Source of the DNA: Fibrobacterota bacterium
Lineage (GTDB): Bacteria > Fibrobacterota > Fibrobacteria > UBA11236
Assembly: GCA_947466585.1 (NCBI GenBank)
Contig: CANIEU010000002.1
Span: forward strand, 124,001 to 188,000
Direction: 5' to 3'
Length of the DNA: 64,000 nucleotides
Shown: positions 42,311 through 50,882 of the stretch, piece by piece
Numbering within the stretch: the stretch's first letter is position 1
How the letters are laid out: each line of letters starts with the position of its first letter
Notes under the pieces: model-generated
What the model was told of the DNA's origin: nothing
What the model saw: only the letters and a program-made list of their open reading frames with translations
Databases searched by the model: none
Program-made: the position numbers and the translations under genes

Positions 42311-42340
42311 TAAAAGCGGATTCCCTCTCGGGAATCCGCT
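42311..42340 (-). terminator. Hairpin terminator of the LamG lipoprotein gene
   Basis: AGCGGATTCCC-GAGA-GGGAATCCGCT is a perfect 11-bp stem, followed on the minus strand by TTTATTTTTG. The loop-proximal part matches the neighbouring hairpin. A third small stem (TCGGC-TTGC-GCCGA) lies at 42346-42359. Confidence 0.75.
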
Positions 42341-42436
42341 GGGCCTCGGCTTGCGCCGAAGGGCCTCTCTCTGCCCAAATGTTGGTTTCGTTGGCAGCTA
42401 TTCTAGCTGCGAATAATTTAAAATGCGTTCTCGACC

Positions 42437-44752
42437 TCAGGGATCCACGGTGAGAATCAAGGAAGGTTTAATGCTATCCGCTCCGGGATATTCCCTGGCG
42501 TAAAAATAGGGGTAGTCTTCCACAAGCTGGTCCGTGGGGGCGATATCCCCTTCCATAATCACCCCGAAATTCTGGGAGGGAGAATCCGCCCAGAACTTGG
42601 CAAGGTCGGTCAGGTCAATTCCCCAGTATCCCAGGTATCCGCGCGCACGCGTGGCCGAGCCTGCAGGGGCCGAACTCGCATCGACATCGTCAAGACCCAC
42701 AAGCTTCTGATTCCAGTCTTCGCTTCCATCCTGAACACCCCAAAAGCGTTCGAGCGCCGTGACGCCATCGATCGCTGCAGTTGTCGGTGTTCCGCCCTTG
42801 CCGTTGCCTTCCTTCCAAGCGCGCAATACTTTGTGGGTGCGAATTTTTACGGAGTCGGGCTGCACATTTTTAGAGACCCAAGCCTCACTTTGAAGTCGAA
42901 GGACGGCCTTGGAAATTTTCCCCGAGGTCACCCCGGTCGGGATCTGAAATTGGATCAGGGTGCGCACCACCGTGTTCCGGTCGTAAACGCCTACCGGCAT
43001 GGTTTGGTTTTTTCCATAATTCTCGTTGGCATTGGCGATATAGCTGGTGATGCCGGGCGCAGAACCCACGATGTAGGCATCCTGGCTGGCGATCAGGGTG
43101 GTGTCGCCGGTCAGGGCAATCGGTTTGAAAGCTTGATACAGAGAATCGATTTGGATCGTGGTCAGTGGCCCGTTGTAAATGCGGATCTCGTCGAGCGTTC
43201 CCTGAAAATGCGCTCCGTCGGTGAACGCTGAGGCTCCAAGTCGCAACGGTTCCGTGCTCGTTGTATCCGGAAGAATTCCGGGGATGCTTGTTTGTTCCAA
43301 GACGCCATCGACATAAAGCTCCAAAACCGTGTCGCGCAGTACGCCCGTTAATTGGTGCCATTCCCCGTCCGCGAGAAAACTCGTACCAATGGACGATGCG
43401 TTCGCTGGGTTGTAGTCGATCAGTCCATGGGCGGCTGGTACCACCGAAGAACCGTAGGTCGCGGCCTCAGTGGTCACAAGGCGATAGTTCCACGGCAGTG
43501 CACCCCCGCTCGAAGTCTGGCGGGTTACCAACGCTTGTCCGTTTGTACGTGTGGTTTTGAACCAAGCCGAAATCGTGAACTGACGTAGGTTCAGGTCGGA
43601 TTTGAACGGGACCAGAACCTGACTCGAGGTACCGTCGAAGGAAAGGCCACTGCCCTTGATTCCTGTGGTCCATGTGCCGTTCGTGATGGCTCCGGTGTGT
43701 GCCTCGGAGGTCCGGTCATTCAAGGTCGTGCCCGAGCCCTCTTCGAAATCCCAATGGGCGACGAGCTTCGCAGTCACGTTTGGTGCCGTCCCCACTGTCG
43801 TGAACTTCCTACGGTTCGACCACGGTCCGAATCCGACCGTGTTTCGGGCCCGAACGCGCCAGTAATACGGCGCGCCTCCAGCCAGCGGCCCGTAAGCCTT
43901 GGTCGTATCGGTCAACAGGGAATCGTGCAGAATAATCGTCGTGAAGTTGGCGTCCGTCGCAAGTTGAACCTGGTACAGCATCGCGGAAGCGACCTTGCGC
44001 CATTTGAGTTGTCCGCTAACGGGCGTCGTGGTCGATACCAATAAGGGCGAGACCTGGTTGGGAGCGGAGGCCGGGGGATTTCCCATGCCGATGAGATTCA
44101 GCAGCCCGCCTTGGGTCAGGATACCTGAAAGTACCTGAAGATCACCCATCACGCCGATCCGATATCCCGCACGGGTCAGGACGATATCGAACCTACCCGG
44201 CGGAAGTTGGGTCAGGGTGCAGAGACCGTCCGCGTTGCTGACCCCTGCGAAAGGGCTCCCCGGGATGAAGCACACTGCGCCTATGAGCGGAGCGCCCATC
44301 GCTCGCACGTCGATGGTTACAGTTCCGCTCACCCGCAGCGTATCGGTTCCCAGATCGAGCCGATTGGTGAACACCACGCCCTGCAGAAAGTAGGAGAGGG
44401 TGGTATCACCGCGCACCGTAGTGGACACGATGTCGTAACTGCCGCTGGCCAGGTTCGGGATCAGGAACGAACCGTTTGCGCTGGTTTGTACGGATTCGAC
44501 CACGGCAGAGGCCGCCAGCCCTTCCGCCGATTCGGCGGCGCCCTTCGCAAGCGTTGGCGTGGAATCGTTCGCAGAATACACCTTCACCCAAGCGCCCGCA
44601 ACCGGTGTTCCGTTCGCCGACACCAAGGTGCCTGACAACCCGTCCACACCTGTACCGCCCCCGGTGGGGGTTCCCAGGTTGCAGCCGATCCAGATCAGCA
44701 GGAATGCCGACAAGGCAACCAGGCGTTTGGCGGGGCTCAAGGGGTGCTCCAA
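42437..44752 (-). CDS. Large surface lipoprotein: CarbReg-like, FnIII, LamG, DNRLRE domains
   Basis: The product is 771 residues and has a lipobox (LLIWIGC) at residue 24, so membrane anchoring is likely. Domains in order: a carboxypeptidase-regulatory-like Ig domain (GTPVAGAWVKVYSA), a second similar segment, an FnIII-like domain (PYYWRVRARNTVGFGPWSN, about 280-315) and a LamG/jellyroll domain (AHWDFEEGSGTTLNDRTS to LDEIRIYNGPL, about 335-540). A DNRLRE-like domain ends it (RTLIQFQIPTGVTSGKISKA to the C-terminus). The combination suggests a cell-surface adhesin or polysaccharide-binding protein; there is no obvious catalytic domain. The upstream TIGR02147 gene overlaps its start by 16 bp. 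Confidence 0.83.
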   Translation of the reverse strand: MEHPLSPAKRLVALSAFLLIWIGCNLGTPTGGGTGVDGLSGTLVSANGTPVAGAWVKVYSANDSTPTLAKGAAESAEGLAASAVVESVQTSANGSFLIPNLASGSYDIVSTTVRGDTTLSYFLQGVVFTNRLDLGTDTLRVSGTVTIDVRAMGAPLIGAVCFIPGSPFAGVSNADGLCTLTQLPPGRFDIVLTRAGYRIGVMGDLQVLSGILTQGGLLNLIGMGNPPASAPNQVSPLLVSTTTPVSGQLKWRKVASAMLYQVQLATDANFTTIILHDSLLTDTTKAYGPLAGGAPYYWRVRARNTVGFGPWSNRRKFTTVGTAPNVTAKLVAHWDFEEGSGTTLNDRTSEAHTGAITNGTWTTGIKGSGLSFDGTSSQVLVPFKSDLNLRQFTISAWFKTTRTNGQALVTRQTSSGGALPWNYRLVTTEAATYGSSVVPAAHGLIDYNPANASSIGTSFLADGEWHQLTGVLRDTVLELYVDGVLEQTSIPGILPDTTSTEPLRLGASAFTDGAHFQGTLDEIRIYNGPLTTIQIDSLYQAFKPIALTGDTTLIASQDAYIVGSAPGITSYIANANENYGKNQTMPVGVYDRNTVVRTLIQFQIPTGVTSGKISKAVLRLQSEAWVSKNVQPDSVKIRTHKVLRAWKEGNGKGGTPTTAAIDGVTALERFWGVQDGSEDWNQKLVGLDDVDASSAPAGSATRARGYLGYWGIDLTDLAKFWADSPSQNFGVIMEGDIAPTDQLVEDYPYFYAREYPGADSIKPSLILTVDP

Positions 44753-45669
44753 TCTTTTTGGGAATTACCGGCCAGTCGCTTTCCCGCATTTGCCTTTCTG
44801 GCTTCGGGAACGTGTGGCGGGTACAATCCTGAAATTTTAGAAATCGGAAAAAGCTGCATGTTCAATTGGTAGAGACGGTCGACATTTTCGTCGCGGCTGA
44901 CATGCTCGAGGATCTCTCGCCGCACTTCGCGGAGCTTTTCGCGGATGAAATGCAGGGAATCGCGGGACACGCTCACGGTAAGGTAGGAGAAGGGGCGCGT
45001 TTCCACGGGATGCTCGTGCAGTGCGCGCCGTGCGAGATCCAAATTCGCGAGAATGCCCCCGCGTGTTTTGGCTGGATCGCTTTTGGGGCCGGTGACCACC
45101 ACCTTGGCCACTTTTTCATAGCGGCCATGCGGAGTCTTGCGGATCAGTTTCAGACGCAACAACAACTCCAAGGCGTCGCGTGCCTCCGCAGAGGTGATGG
45201 GTGGGTCGAGGTGCTGCGCCAGCGCATCCAGGTCGCCCCGAAAATCCGTGACGGCAAGCAATTCGCGTACTGCGGCATAGTACCATTTTTGCAGGTATTC
45301 GTGTTGCGACGCCTCGAGTACCGCCTGTTCGCCGGCGCCTTTGCCCCGCGTGAGCAATTTAAGCAGGCGCTCCTTCTCTTCAGGCGTGCCCGCTTGGGTG
45401 TACGACACGAGTCTCTCGAAGTATTCCGCATCACGGTCGGGCATGCAGAACAGCCGGGCAAAGCGCGACGCACGAGCGGGGTTCAAACTCGTGCGACCCT
45501 TGAGCACGTCCTTGAAAAAGCTGGAAGAGCCGGCGCCCATCGCCTTGGCGATGTATCGGTGGGAGAACCCCTTGTTCACGCGCTTCTGCGCGTCATACGC
45601 CTGACGGAGAAATTCCCGCGCGTCCAGAAACTGGAACACGGAGACGGCGGGTGTTTGTGAACTGACCAT
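44737..45669 (-). CDS. TIGR02147 family protein, probable regulator
   Basis: The product is 310 residues from the ATG at 45669 (AGAGGGATTCC upstream). The family is known chiefly from large paralogue sets in Fibrobacter. Typical features: VFQFLDAREFLRQAYDAQKR at the N-terminus, a helix-turn-helix-like segment with FSHRYIAKAMGAGSSSFFKDVLKG, then ARASRFARLFCMPDRDAEYFERLV. Next come the middle motif HEYLQKWYYAAVRELL and a C-terminal SVSRDSLHFIREKLREVRREI. Such genes often sit next to exported-protein genes; here it overlaps the downstream lipoprotein start. A DNA-binding or regulatory role is inferred, not shown. Confidence 0.85.
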   Translation of the reverse strand: MVSSQTPAVSVFQFLDAREFLRQAYDAQKRVNKGFSHRYIAKAMGAGSSSFFKDVLKGRTSLNPARASRFARLFCMPDRDAEYFERLVSYTQAGTPEEKERLLKLLTRGKGAGEQAVLEASQHEYLQKWYYAAVRELLAVTDFRGDLDALAQHLDPPITSAEARDALELLLRLKLIRKTPHGRYEKVAKVVVTGPKSDPAKTRGGILANLDLARRALHEHPVETRPFSYLTVSVSRDSLHFIREKLREVRREILEHVSRDENVDRLYQLNMQLFPISKISGLYPPHVPEARKANAGKRLAGNSQKDWSTP

Positions 45670-45738
45670 GGAATCCCTCTTGTCTCGGTAGATAGTACCC
45701 AAGGAGAGAAGAAAATCGATCGAAAGTGTGTGAATAAT

Positions 45739-45757
45739 CGTTTGAAAATATCAAACG
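45739..45757. promoter_or_regulatory. Inverted repeat upstream of the TIGR02147 gene
   Basis: CGTTTGA-AAATA-TCAAACG, 7-bp perfect arms, centred about 80 bp upstream of the TIGR02147 start. AAACGTTT follows directly. Candidate operator. Confidence 0.45.
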
Positions 45758-45865
45758 TTTGAGCTTTGTCCCCAGGTAGCCCCTAAAAAACGCCCTAATT
45801 TTGATATATGAACAATATTTGACCATTGTGGGAAGAGCTCGTGGCGTCCTGTAAACTTCCCTTCA

Positions 45866-46345
45866 GTGGGTCTCGATCTGGTTGTCTGTCGTGCTTGGAA
45901 TCCTTCCACCGTTCTTGATTCCGCCAGGCAGGCACTGCTGGCGGAGTGGAATTTCGTGTATAAAGGCGAGGAAGCCTGGATCTGCGAAAAAATTCTTGCC
46001 TTCTCGTACCCCAGACTCTGGATCTCAGCGCTGCGCTATGCGGAATACGCGCTGCGCGACCCGGACGAAGGCATCAGCTTCGAATCCGTGGGCAAAGATT
46101 CCCTGCGTATTGTGCGCGAAGTTGAAACCGTTGGCTTGCGATTCAAGCCGTTCCAGTTTTTTCGCGCACACTCCTCTCTGGAGGAGCGGGCTTCCATCAA
46201 TGTGGATCTGACGGATTCTTGCGCCACCGCGGGCAAGGTCTTCCACACCACTTGGGTAAAAAACTTCGTTTGGGCTACCACAGGAAAGTCTGCCCTATCT
46301 GAAAAATTCGCTGGCCTACCGAAATTCTCGTTCAAGCACCGATAA
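45866..46345 (+). CDS. Hypothetical protein, weakly supported
   Basis: Possible GTG-started frame of 159 residues; no ribosome binding site is apparent. Contents such as LLAEWNFVYKGEEAWICEKI and ALRYAEYALRDPDEG look protein-like, and no better frame covers this stretch. The N-terminal 10 residues are uncertain. It overlaps the convergent gene 46316-46888 by 30 bp. No domain is recognised and no signal is seen. Treated as provisional. Confidence 0.4.
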   Translation: MGLDLVVCRAWNPSTVLDSARQALLAEWNFVYKGEEAWICEKILAFSYPRLWISALRYAEYALRDPDEGISFESVGKDSLRIVREVETVGLRFKPFQFFRAHSSLEERASINVDLTDSCATAGKVFHTTWVKNFVWATTGKSALSEKFAGLPKFSFKHR

Positions 46346-46888
46346 GATGAACTTCTCGAGACTCACCGGGTAGAACCGCGGCTCGGGACACCAGATCACC
46401 GCGCGGTTGATGGTCTCGCTGCGATCCAGATCATCGAGCACGCGCTCCAACACCAGAGCAGCCGAGTCTGCGAAGGATTCGATCATCAGGTGTTCGTTGC
46501 GCACGCGCAGGTTACGTCCTTTGCCCACCGCGAAAGAGAAGATCCGGCCGACCATGGCCGGATCCATGAAAGGCTCTTCTTCGGGAAAGGCCTCTCCGAA
46601 GCTTTCTCCGTCGGCCGAGACCGGCATGACCAAACGCTGGCTCACCGAAATCACTCCGGTCAAAAGCACGCTGCCGCCCGCACCGTCCGAATGCGTGGAG
46701 ACCTTTTCTTCGGGGCTCTCGGCGACATGCCCTTCGTGCCCATCGTCGGGACCGACAAGGGAGTAGGGCAAGGTGTGATAGCCCCGCACGATGCCGGTGA
46801 GCGGAGCTCGCCGAATTTCGGTGCGCTCGAAGACGCGGCGCAATCGGCCCGGGTTGGCTCCGGGAAACAGTTCGAATGGGTCATGCAT
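46316..46888 (-). CDS. Conserved-looking hypothetical protein
   Basis: The product is 190 residues, not recognised. It starts MHDPFELFPGANPGRLRRVF, then RAPLTGIVRGYHTLPYSLVG with an acidic insert (GPDDGHEGHVAESPEEK), followed by VISVSQRLVMPVS and a helical C-terminus (SFADSAALVLERVLDDLDRSE). Cytosolic. It lies 15 bp downstream of comEC on the same strand and could be co-transcribed with it. The compact alpha/beta pattern and normal codon use support a real gene. Confidence 0.68.
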   Translation of the reverse strand: MHDPFELFPGANPGRLRRVFERTEIRRAPLTGIVRGYHTLPYSLVGPDDGHEGHVAESPEEKVSTHSDGAGGSVLLTGVISVSQRLVMPVSADGESFGEAFPEEEPFMDPAMVGRIFSFAVGKGRNLRVRNEHLMIESFADSAALVLERVLDDLDRSETINRAVIWCPEPRFYPVSLEKFILSVLEREFR

Positions 46889-46903
46889 GGCGGGGCCTCA
46901 AAT

Positions 46904-49417
46904 TTAGTTCGGCTTGTCCGCCGGCGCGTCTGAGGTTTGGTCCGGGGGCGGGCGATGGTGGCGGTTTTCCCGAGCATCGTGATTGCCGAACCTCCAGGTT
47001 ATCGCACCGGCGTATTTGGTGATGGCGATGTGGGAGCCGGATTCGGTCAAGGTTGCCACAGTGTGCGCACCGGGAAATCCACGTCGGCTCCCGCACGAAA
47101 TGACCGTGCGCGGTGGTGAAACGTCGCGCAGAAAGCACGGATCCGTGGTGCGGTCGCTGCCATGGTGGGGTGCCTTGAGCCAGGCGCCGCGCCACAGGGG
47201 CCATGATGCAGCCAAGGCCTGCTGGCCGGGTTGTTCGATATCTCCCGTGAATAGCACGCTACCGCCGGGCGTTTGCAACAACGCCACCAGCGAGCGGTCG
47301 TTTTTATCCGCACCATCGAGGGTAGAGTCGGGACCGAGCATTTGCAGGGAGACCCGCCTTCCGGTGTAGACCCGTTCGCCCGCTCGACCTTCATGCCACG
47401 AAACTTCCTGAGCACGGGCCGTGGCCCTCAGGCAGTTCCAGGTGGGGGAGGACTCCGCCGTTTGGGGAGGACCGATCAGGGCGCCTACGGGGATGCGCTC
47501 GAGCAACGCAGCCGCACCGCCGTAATGGTCGCGATCGGGGTGGGTGATAAGCAGCAGATCGAGATGCGCGATGCCGCGCGCCTGTAAAAATGGGATGATC
47601 ACATTTCGGGCGATGCGCGGCGAATCACCGGCGTCGATGCCGATCACCGCACCCGGAAGTTCGAGTATGGCCGCATCTCCATGGCCCACTGCGAGGAAGG
47701 TGATCCGGGCGCCGTCGGGTCCGGTGTCGACCAGACGGGCGAAGGCGGGCCGCGATGCTTCGGCTGCGATGAGGACGGCGACGCACAGGCAGGCCAGCAA
47801 GGGGCGGTCGCCGCGCAGCATTAAAAGCGCAACGGCGCAGGTGGCGCAGAGTGCCGCGATCCACGCCGGCGAAGGATCGGCGATGGGAAGAAGCGCACCG
47901 GGCAGACTGGCCAGAAAAAAGACGCAGCCTTCCAGCGCCAGCGCACAGGCTCCGGTTGCCGCGCCAGTCGCATCAGAAAGTGCAGACAGGGAGAGGAAAG
48001 AAAGAGGGGAGAACCCATGGTGCGGGAGGACCGAGAGCAATATGCCAAACGCCCTTCCGATGAAATCGAGACTCCAGGTACAAAGTCCGCCCACGAGCAT
48101 GGCCGCGCCGATCGGCACGGTGAATGCGTTTCCAACGACACCCCATGGCGTGGTGGCGTGGGTGGAGGCCGCCAGCACGGGATAGGTGCACAGCGACACG
48201 CACCCGCTGAGCAGAAACATCTGCACCACACCCTGCCACCATCCCGACGGAATCTGGAGAATACGCACGGCAAGTTTTTGGCTTGGGCGCGCGCACAGAA
48301 TCAACGCCAGCGTCGCGGCATAAGAGAGCTGAAAGCCGAGATTGAGAATGTTGTGCGGATCAAGCAGCAGATCGATGGAAGCGGTGAGGCAAAAGGCGTG
48401 CAGACCGCCGGAGGGGCGTTCCAGCAAAAGCGCGGGGAGCAGACAGGCCAACATAATGCCGGAACGCACCACGCTCACCGGCGACCCGACCAACGGAATG
48501 TATGCGGCCGTAAGCAAGGCCGCCAGCACGAAGGCCGCCTTGCGCGGCAGACGCACAGCGAGCCCTGCGAACAGCAGAAAGGCGAGTAGCAATCCGATAT
48601 GCTGTCCGCTGATCGCGAGAATGTGTTGCATGCCGCTGCGCAGAAAGGCGTTGCGCGTATCATCCGGCACGTTTGCGGTGATGTTGAGCAGGGATGCTTC
48701 GAGCAACGGCAATGCGGGACCTGCCACGTGCCGTCCCAGGCTCGCGTCCAGCGCCGCACGCGTTCGCATCAACCATGATTTCCATTTCGATGGCGGGTGC
48801 AGCGTTTCCCAATCATCCGCCTCGAGGATCGCCGCCGCACCCTGCGCGCGCAGCACGCGACGCATGTCGAGCTGTCCCGGGTTGAGTGCCGGGCTTGCGG
48901 GTTCCGCGATTCCCCGCAGGCGGATCAGTGCACCCCAAGGCGGAGGATCCCCACGTGTGATCAGGTTCACCCGATAGCGCGGGTTATCGGAGGGAATCGC
49001 TTTGTCGGGCTTAACTGGCAAGGGCCGAAACAGAAAGTTGAAGCCGCGTGCAGAAGGAGTGGGGACGTCTTCGACGATGCCTAAGAAGGCCTCCGGCGGG
49101 GCTTCCCTCGTCATTCCAGGGAACTCACGATGGAACGGGATGTCGGGAAGAGTGGCAAATGGCTCGCGTACCGCGAACCAAAGTGCCAGCGAGGGATATG
49201 CGACCAGCAGCAATAAGATCGCATGCCCGCGCCGCGGCAATGTCAGGGTCGCGTGAATGGTGAATCCGACGCAACCCCACAATGGATCCACAAAGATGGA
49301 GAACGCGGACCAAAATACCGGGGCCGCAATCCGGACTCCGCGGTGAAGCGCCGCACCCGCCCGCAGCTTCTCCCAACCCTGTAATCCTGCCCGGATGTCG
49401 ATGTCTCGAAATTCCAT
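46904..49417 (-). CDS. comEC: ComEC/Rec2-type DNA uptake channel
   Basis: Inner-membrane channel that moves transforming DNA into the cytosol. The product is 837 residues from the ATG at 49417 (MEFRDI). An N-terminal DUF4131-like region is followed by the Competence domain (residues 255-520, with GMQHILAISGQHIGLLLAFLL and GSPVSVVRSGIMLA). The C-terminal metallo-beta-lactamase-like domain holds LAVGHGDAAILELPG, THPDRDHYGG (HxDxDH) and LKAPHHGSDRTT. All three domains are present, so it is likely functional. No other competence gene is in the window. Confidence 0.93.
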   Translation of the reverse strand: MEFRDIDIRAGLQGWEKLRAGAALHRGVRIAAPVFWSAFSIFVDPLWGCVGFTIHATLTLPRRGHAILLLLVAYPSLALWFAVREPFATLPDIPFHREFPGMTREAPPEAFLGIVEDVPTPSARGFNFLFRPLPVKPDKAIPSDNPRYRVNLITRGDPPPWGALIRLRGIAEPASPALNPGQLDMRRVLRAQGAAAILEADDWETLHPPSKWKSWLMRTRAALDASLGRHVAGPALPLLEASLLNITANVPDDTRNAFLRSGMQHILAISGQHIGLLLAFLLFAGLAVRLPRKAAFVLAALLTAAYIPLVGSPVSVVRSGIMLACLLPALLLERPSGGLHAFCLTASIDLLLDPHNILNLGFQLSYAATLALILCARPSQKLAVRILQIPSGWWQGVVQMFLLSGCVSLCTYPVLAASTHATTPWGVVGNAFTVPIGAAMLVGGLCTWSLDFIGRAFGILLSVLPHHGFSPLSFLSLSALSDATGAATGACALALEGCVFFLASLPGALLPIADPSPAWIAALCATCAVALLMLRGDRPLLACLCVAVLIAAEASRPAFARLVDTGPDGARITFLAVGHGDAAILELPGAVIGIDAGDSPRIARNVIIPFLQARGIAHLDLLLITHPDRDHYGGAAALLERIPVGALIGPPQTAESSPTWNCLRATARAQEVSWHEGRAGERVYTGRRVSLQMLGPDSTLDGADKNDRSLVALLQTPGGSVLFTGDIEQPGQQALAASWPLWRGAWLKAPHHGSDRTTDPCFLRDVSPPRTVISCGSRRGFPGAHTVATLTESGSHIAITKYAGAITWRFGNHDARENRHHRPPPDQTSDAPADKPN

Positions 49418-49524
49418 TCCGGCATGATACGCGCGTGGGTCGCATTTGCGTTGCGGAAACTGTGACCGCAATCACACATTCCGAAATAAATCTTCGCCGA
49501 TCGATGCGAGGATAAATCCGGGCA

Positions 49525-49556
49525 TAAAAAAAGACGAACCCGAAGGTCCGCCCGCC
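49525..49556. repeat. Degenerate copy of the HU terminator hairpin
   Basis: AAAAAAAGACGAACCCGAAGGTCCG resembles the adjacent hairpin at 49573-49607 (AAAAAAAGGCGAACCC...GGTCCGCC) but has lost the T-tract. It looks like a decayed duplicate. Confidence 0.5.
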
Positions 49557-49572
49557 TTAAAAATGGGGGGAT

Positions 49573-49607
49573 AAAAAAAGGCGAACCCAAAGGTCCGCCT
49601 TTTTTTT
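49573..49607 (-). terminator. Terminator of the HU gene
   Basis: GGCGAACC-CAAA-GGTCCGCC (one mismatch) with A7 before and T8 after, so it can act on both strands. It is 48 bp past the HU stop. Confidence 0.85.
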
Positions 49608-49654
49608 GAAATCACATGGAAGGCGTTCCGGAGAACGCCCGCAGGTGATTCGAA

Positions 49655-49951
49655 TTACTTCTTCTTGGCGCCTGCGATCGCGTCCTTGGCGGCCTTGGCC
49701 ACGCGGAACTTCACGACCTTCTTCGCCGGGATCTTGATCGTCGCGCCCGTTGCGGGGTTGCGGCCGACGCGAGCTTTGCGGTTCACGAGCACGAGCTTGC
49801 CCAGGCCGGGGATGGTGAAGCCGTTCTTGGCGTTCTTGTACGCGAGCTTGGAAAGGGTTTCGAAGAAACCGCGAACCTGGACCTTGGTCAGATCGGTAGC
49901 GGCGGCAACCTGGGTGACGATCTCGCTCTGGGTAAGGCTTTTGTCTGCCAT
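49655..49951 (-). CDS. hup: HU-family DNA-binding protein
   Basis: Nucleoid protein that bends and compacts DNA as a dimer. The product is 98 residues from the ATG at 49951, preceded by AAAGGATTC; the longer track start is not supported. It opens LTQSEIVTQVAAATDLTKVQV, and the beta-arm signature GRNPATGATIKIPAKKVVKF (residues 66-85) is the HU hallmark. The Lys-rich end AKDAIAGAKKK is usual. Whether it is alpha- or beta-like cannot be told. Confidence 0.95.
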   Translation of the reverse strand: MADKSLTQSEIVTQVAAATDLTKVQVRGFFETLSKLAYKNAKNGFTIPGLGKLVLVNRKARVGRNPATGATIKIPAKKVVKFRVAKAAKDAIAGAKKK

Positions 49952-50300
49952 TATGAATCCTTTGTTGTGTGTGGCGGGAACGAGTCCCGGCCTTTCGGCT
50001 GGCTTAATGTACGTCATCCTCCACTTTGATGCGAGGGGTTTTTGGAAGATCGACAGCGTTTTCACCCGCATGAACAGGGCCTTTCCGCAATATGCTTGCA
50101 ACGCCGCTTCGGCGGTTATGGCGCAAGATGCTGTCATCGTTAGAGTTAAGGTGGCGTTTGCGCCGAAGAAAGGCGCGAGGTCGAGGGGCTTCCACAGGCC
50201 CGCAGGGCTTGGTCCGGAGCGCGCCGGAACGCGTTGAAACGAAAATTACCCTGCAAATACTACCCTTTTCCCCTCTACTCCGGCGCGACACCCCCTTTCT
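49952..50300. other. 349-bp spacer, nothing recognised
   Basis: Divergent spacer between HU and the DUF4416 gene. No heptad repeat, hairpin or RNA gene stands out. Short track ORFs here (50004-50312, 50092-50304) lack start sites and family features. Confidence 0.6.
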
Positions 50301-50882
50301 ATGAATATCCAAACACCCGAGTTGCTACCTGCACCGGAGCCCGAGCGCGACGCGCCGCCCGCATGCAAATGCCTATTGGCATTGCTTACGGCGACTCCCG
50401 AGTGGGATCCCGAACTGGTAGGGGCCCTTGAAGCGGCATTCGGTTCCATCGATTATCGCAGTCCTTTCGTCGCATTCAGCACATCCGCAGACGAAGGCTA
50501 CTACTCTGCGGAAATGGGCGGCCCGCTGTGGCGTGGGTGGGTGTCCTTTCGGGGGTTTGCGAACCCGCGTGATCTGCCGGCATGGAAACACCGTACGCGC
50601 GCGCTGGAAGAGAGTCGCCGCCGTGACGCACGCCGAACGTGCAACCTCGACATCGGCTACATGGACAGCGACAAGTTGGTGCTTGCGTCCTTCAAACGCG
50701 GGCCTCTCAAGTTGTACCTTGATGCGGGTGTTTGGGGAGACGTGATTTTGGGATATTATCAAGGTGCGTTCCTTCCGGTTCGCCGAACCTTTCCTGACTT
50801 CCAGGACGGGCGCTACGACGGATTTTTGCGCGTCATTCGGGAAAAAATGAAGGCGGCCATGAGAGCAGAGGGGCGAGGATGA
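50301..50882 (+). CDS. DUF4416 family protein
   Basis: Function unknown. The product is 193 residues. Family pattern: a variable N-terminus (ten Pro/Glu-rich residues), then the core starting ACKCLLALLTATPEWDPELVGAL. ARRTCNLDIGYMDSDKLVLASFKRGPLKLYLDAGVW is the characteristic block (near residues 112-147), with YQGAFLPVRRTFPDF at the end. Cytosolic. ATGA overlap with the downstream metalloprotease suggests a two-gene transcript. Confidence 0.82.
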   Translation: MNIQTPELLPAPEPERDAPPACKCLLALLTATPEWDPELVGALEAAFGSIDYRSPFVAFSTSADEGYYSAEMGGPLWRGWVSFRGFANPRDLPAWKHRTRALEESRRRDARRTCNLDIGYMDSDKLVLASFKRGPLKLYLDAGVWGDVILGYYQGAFLPVRRTFPDFQDGRYDGFLRVIREKMKAAMRAEGRG

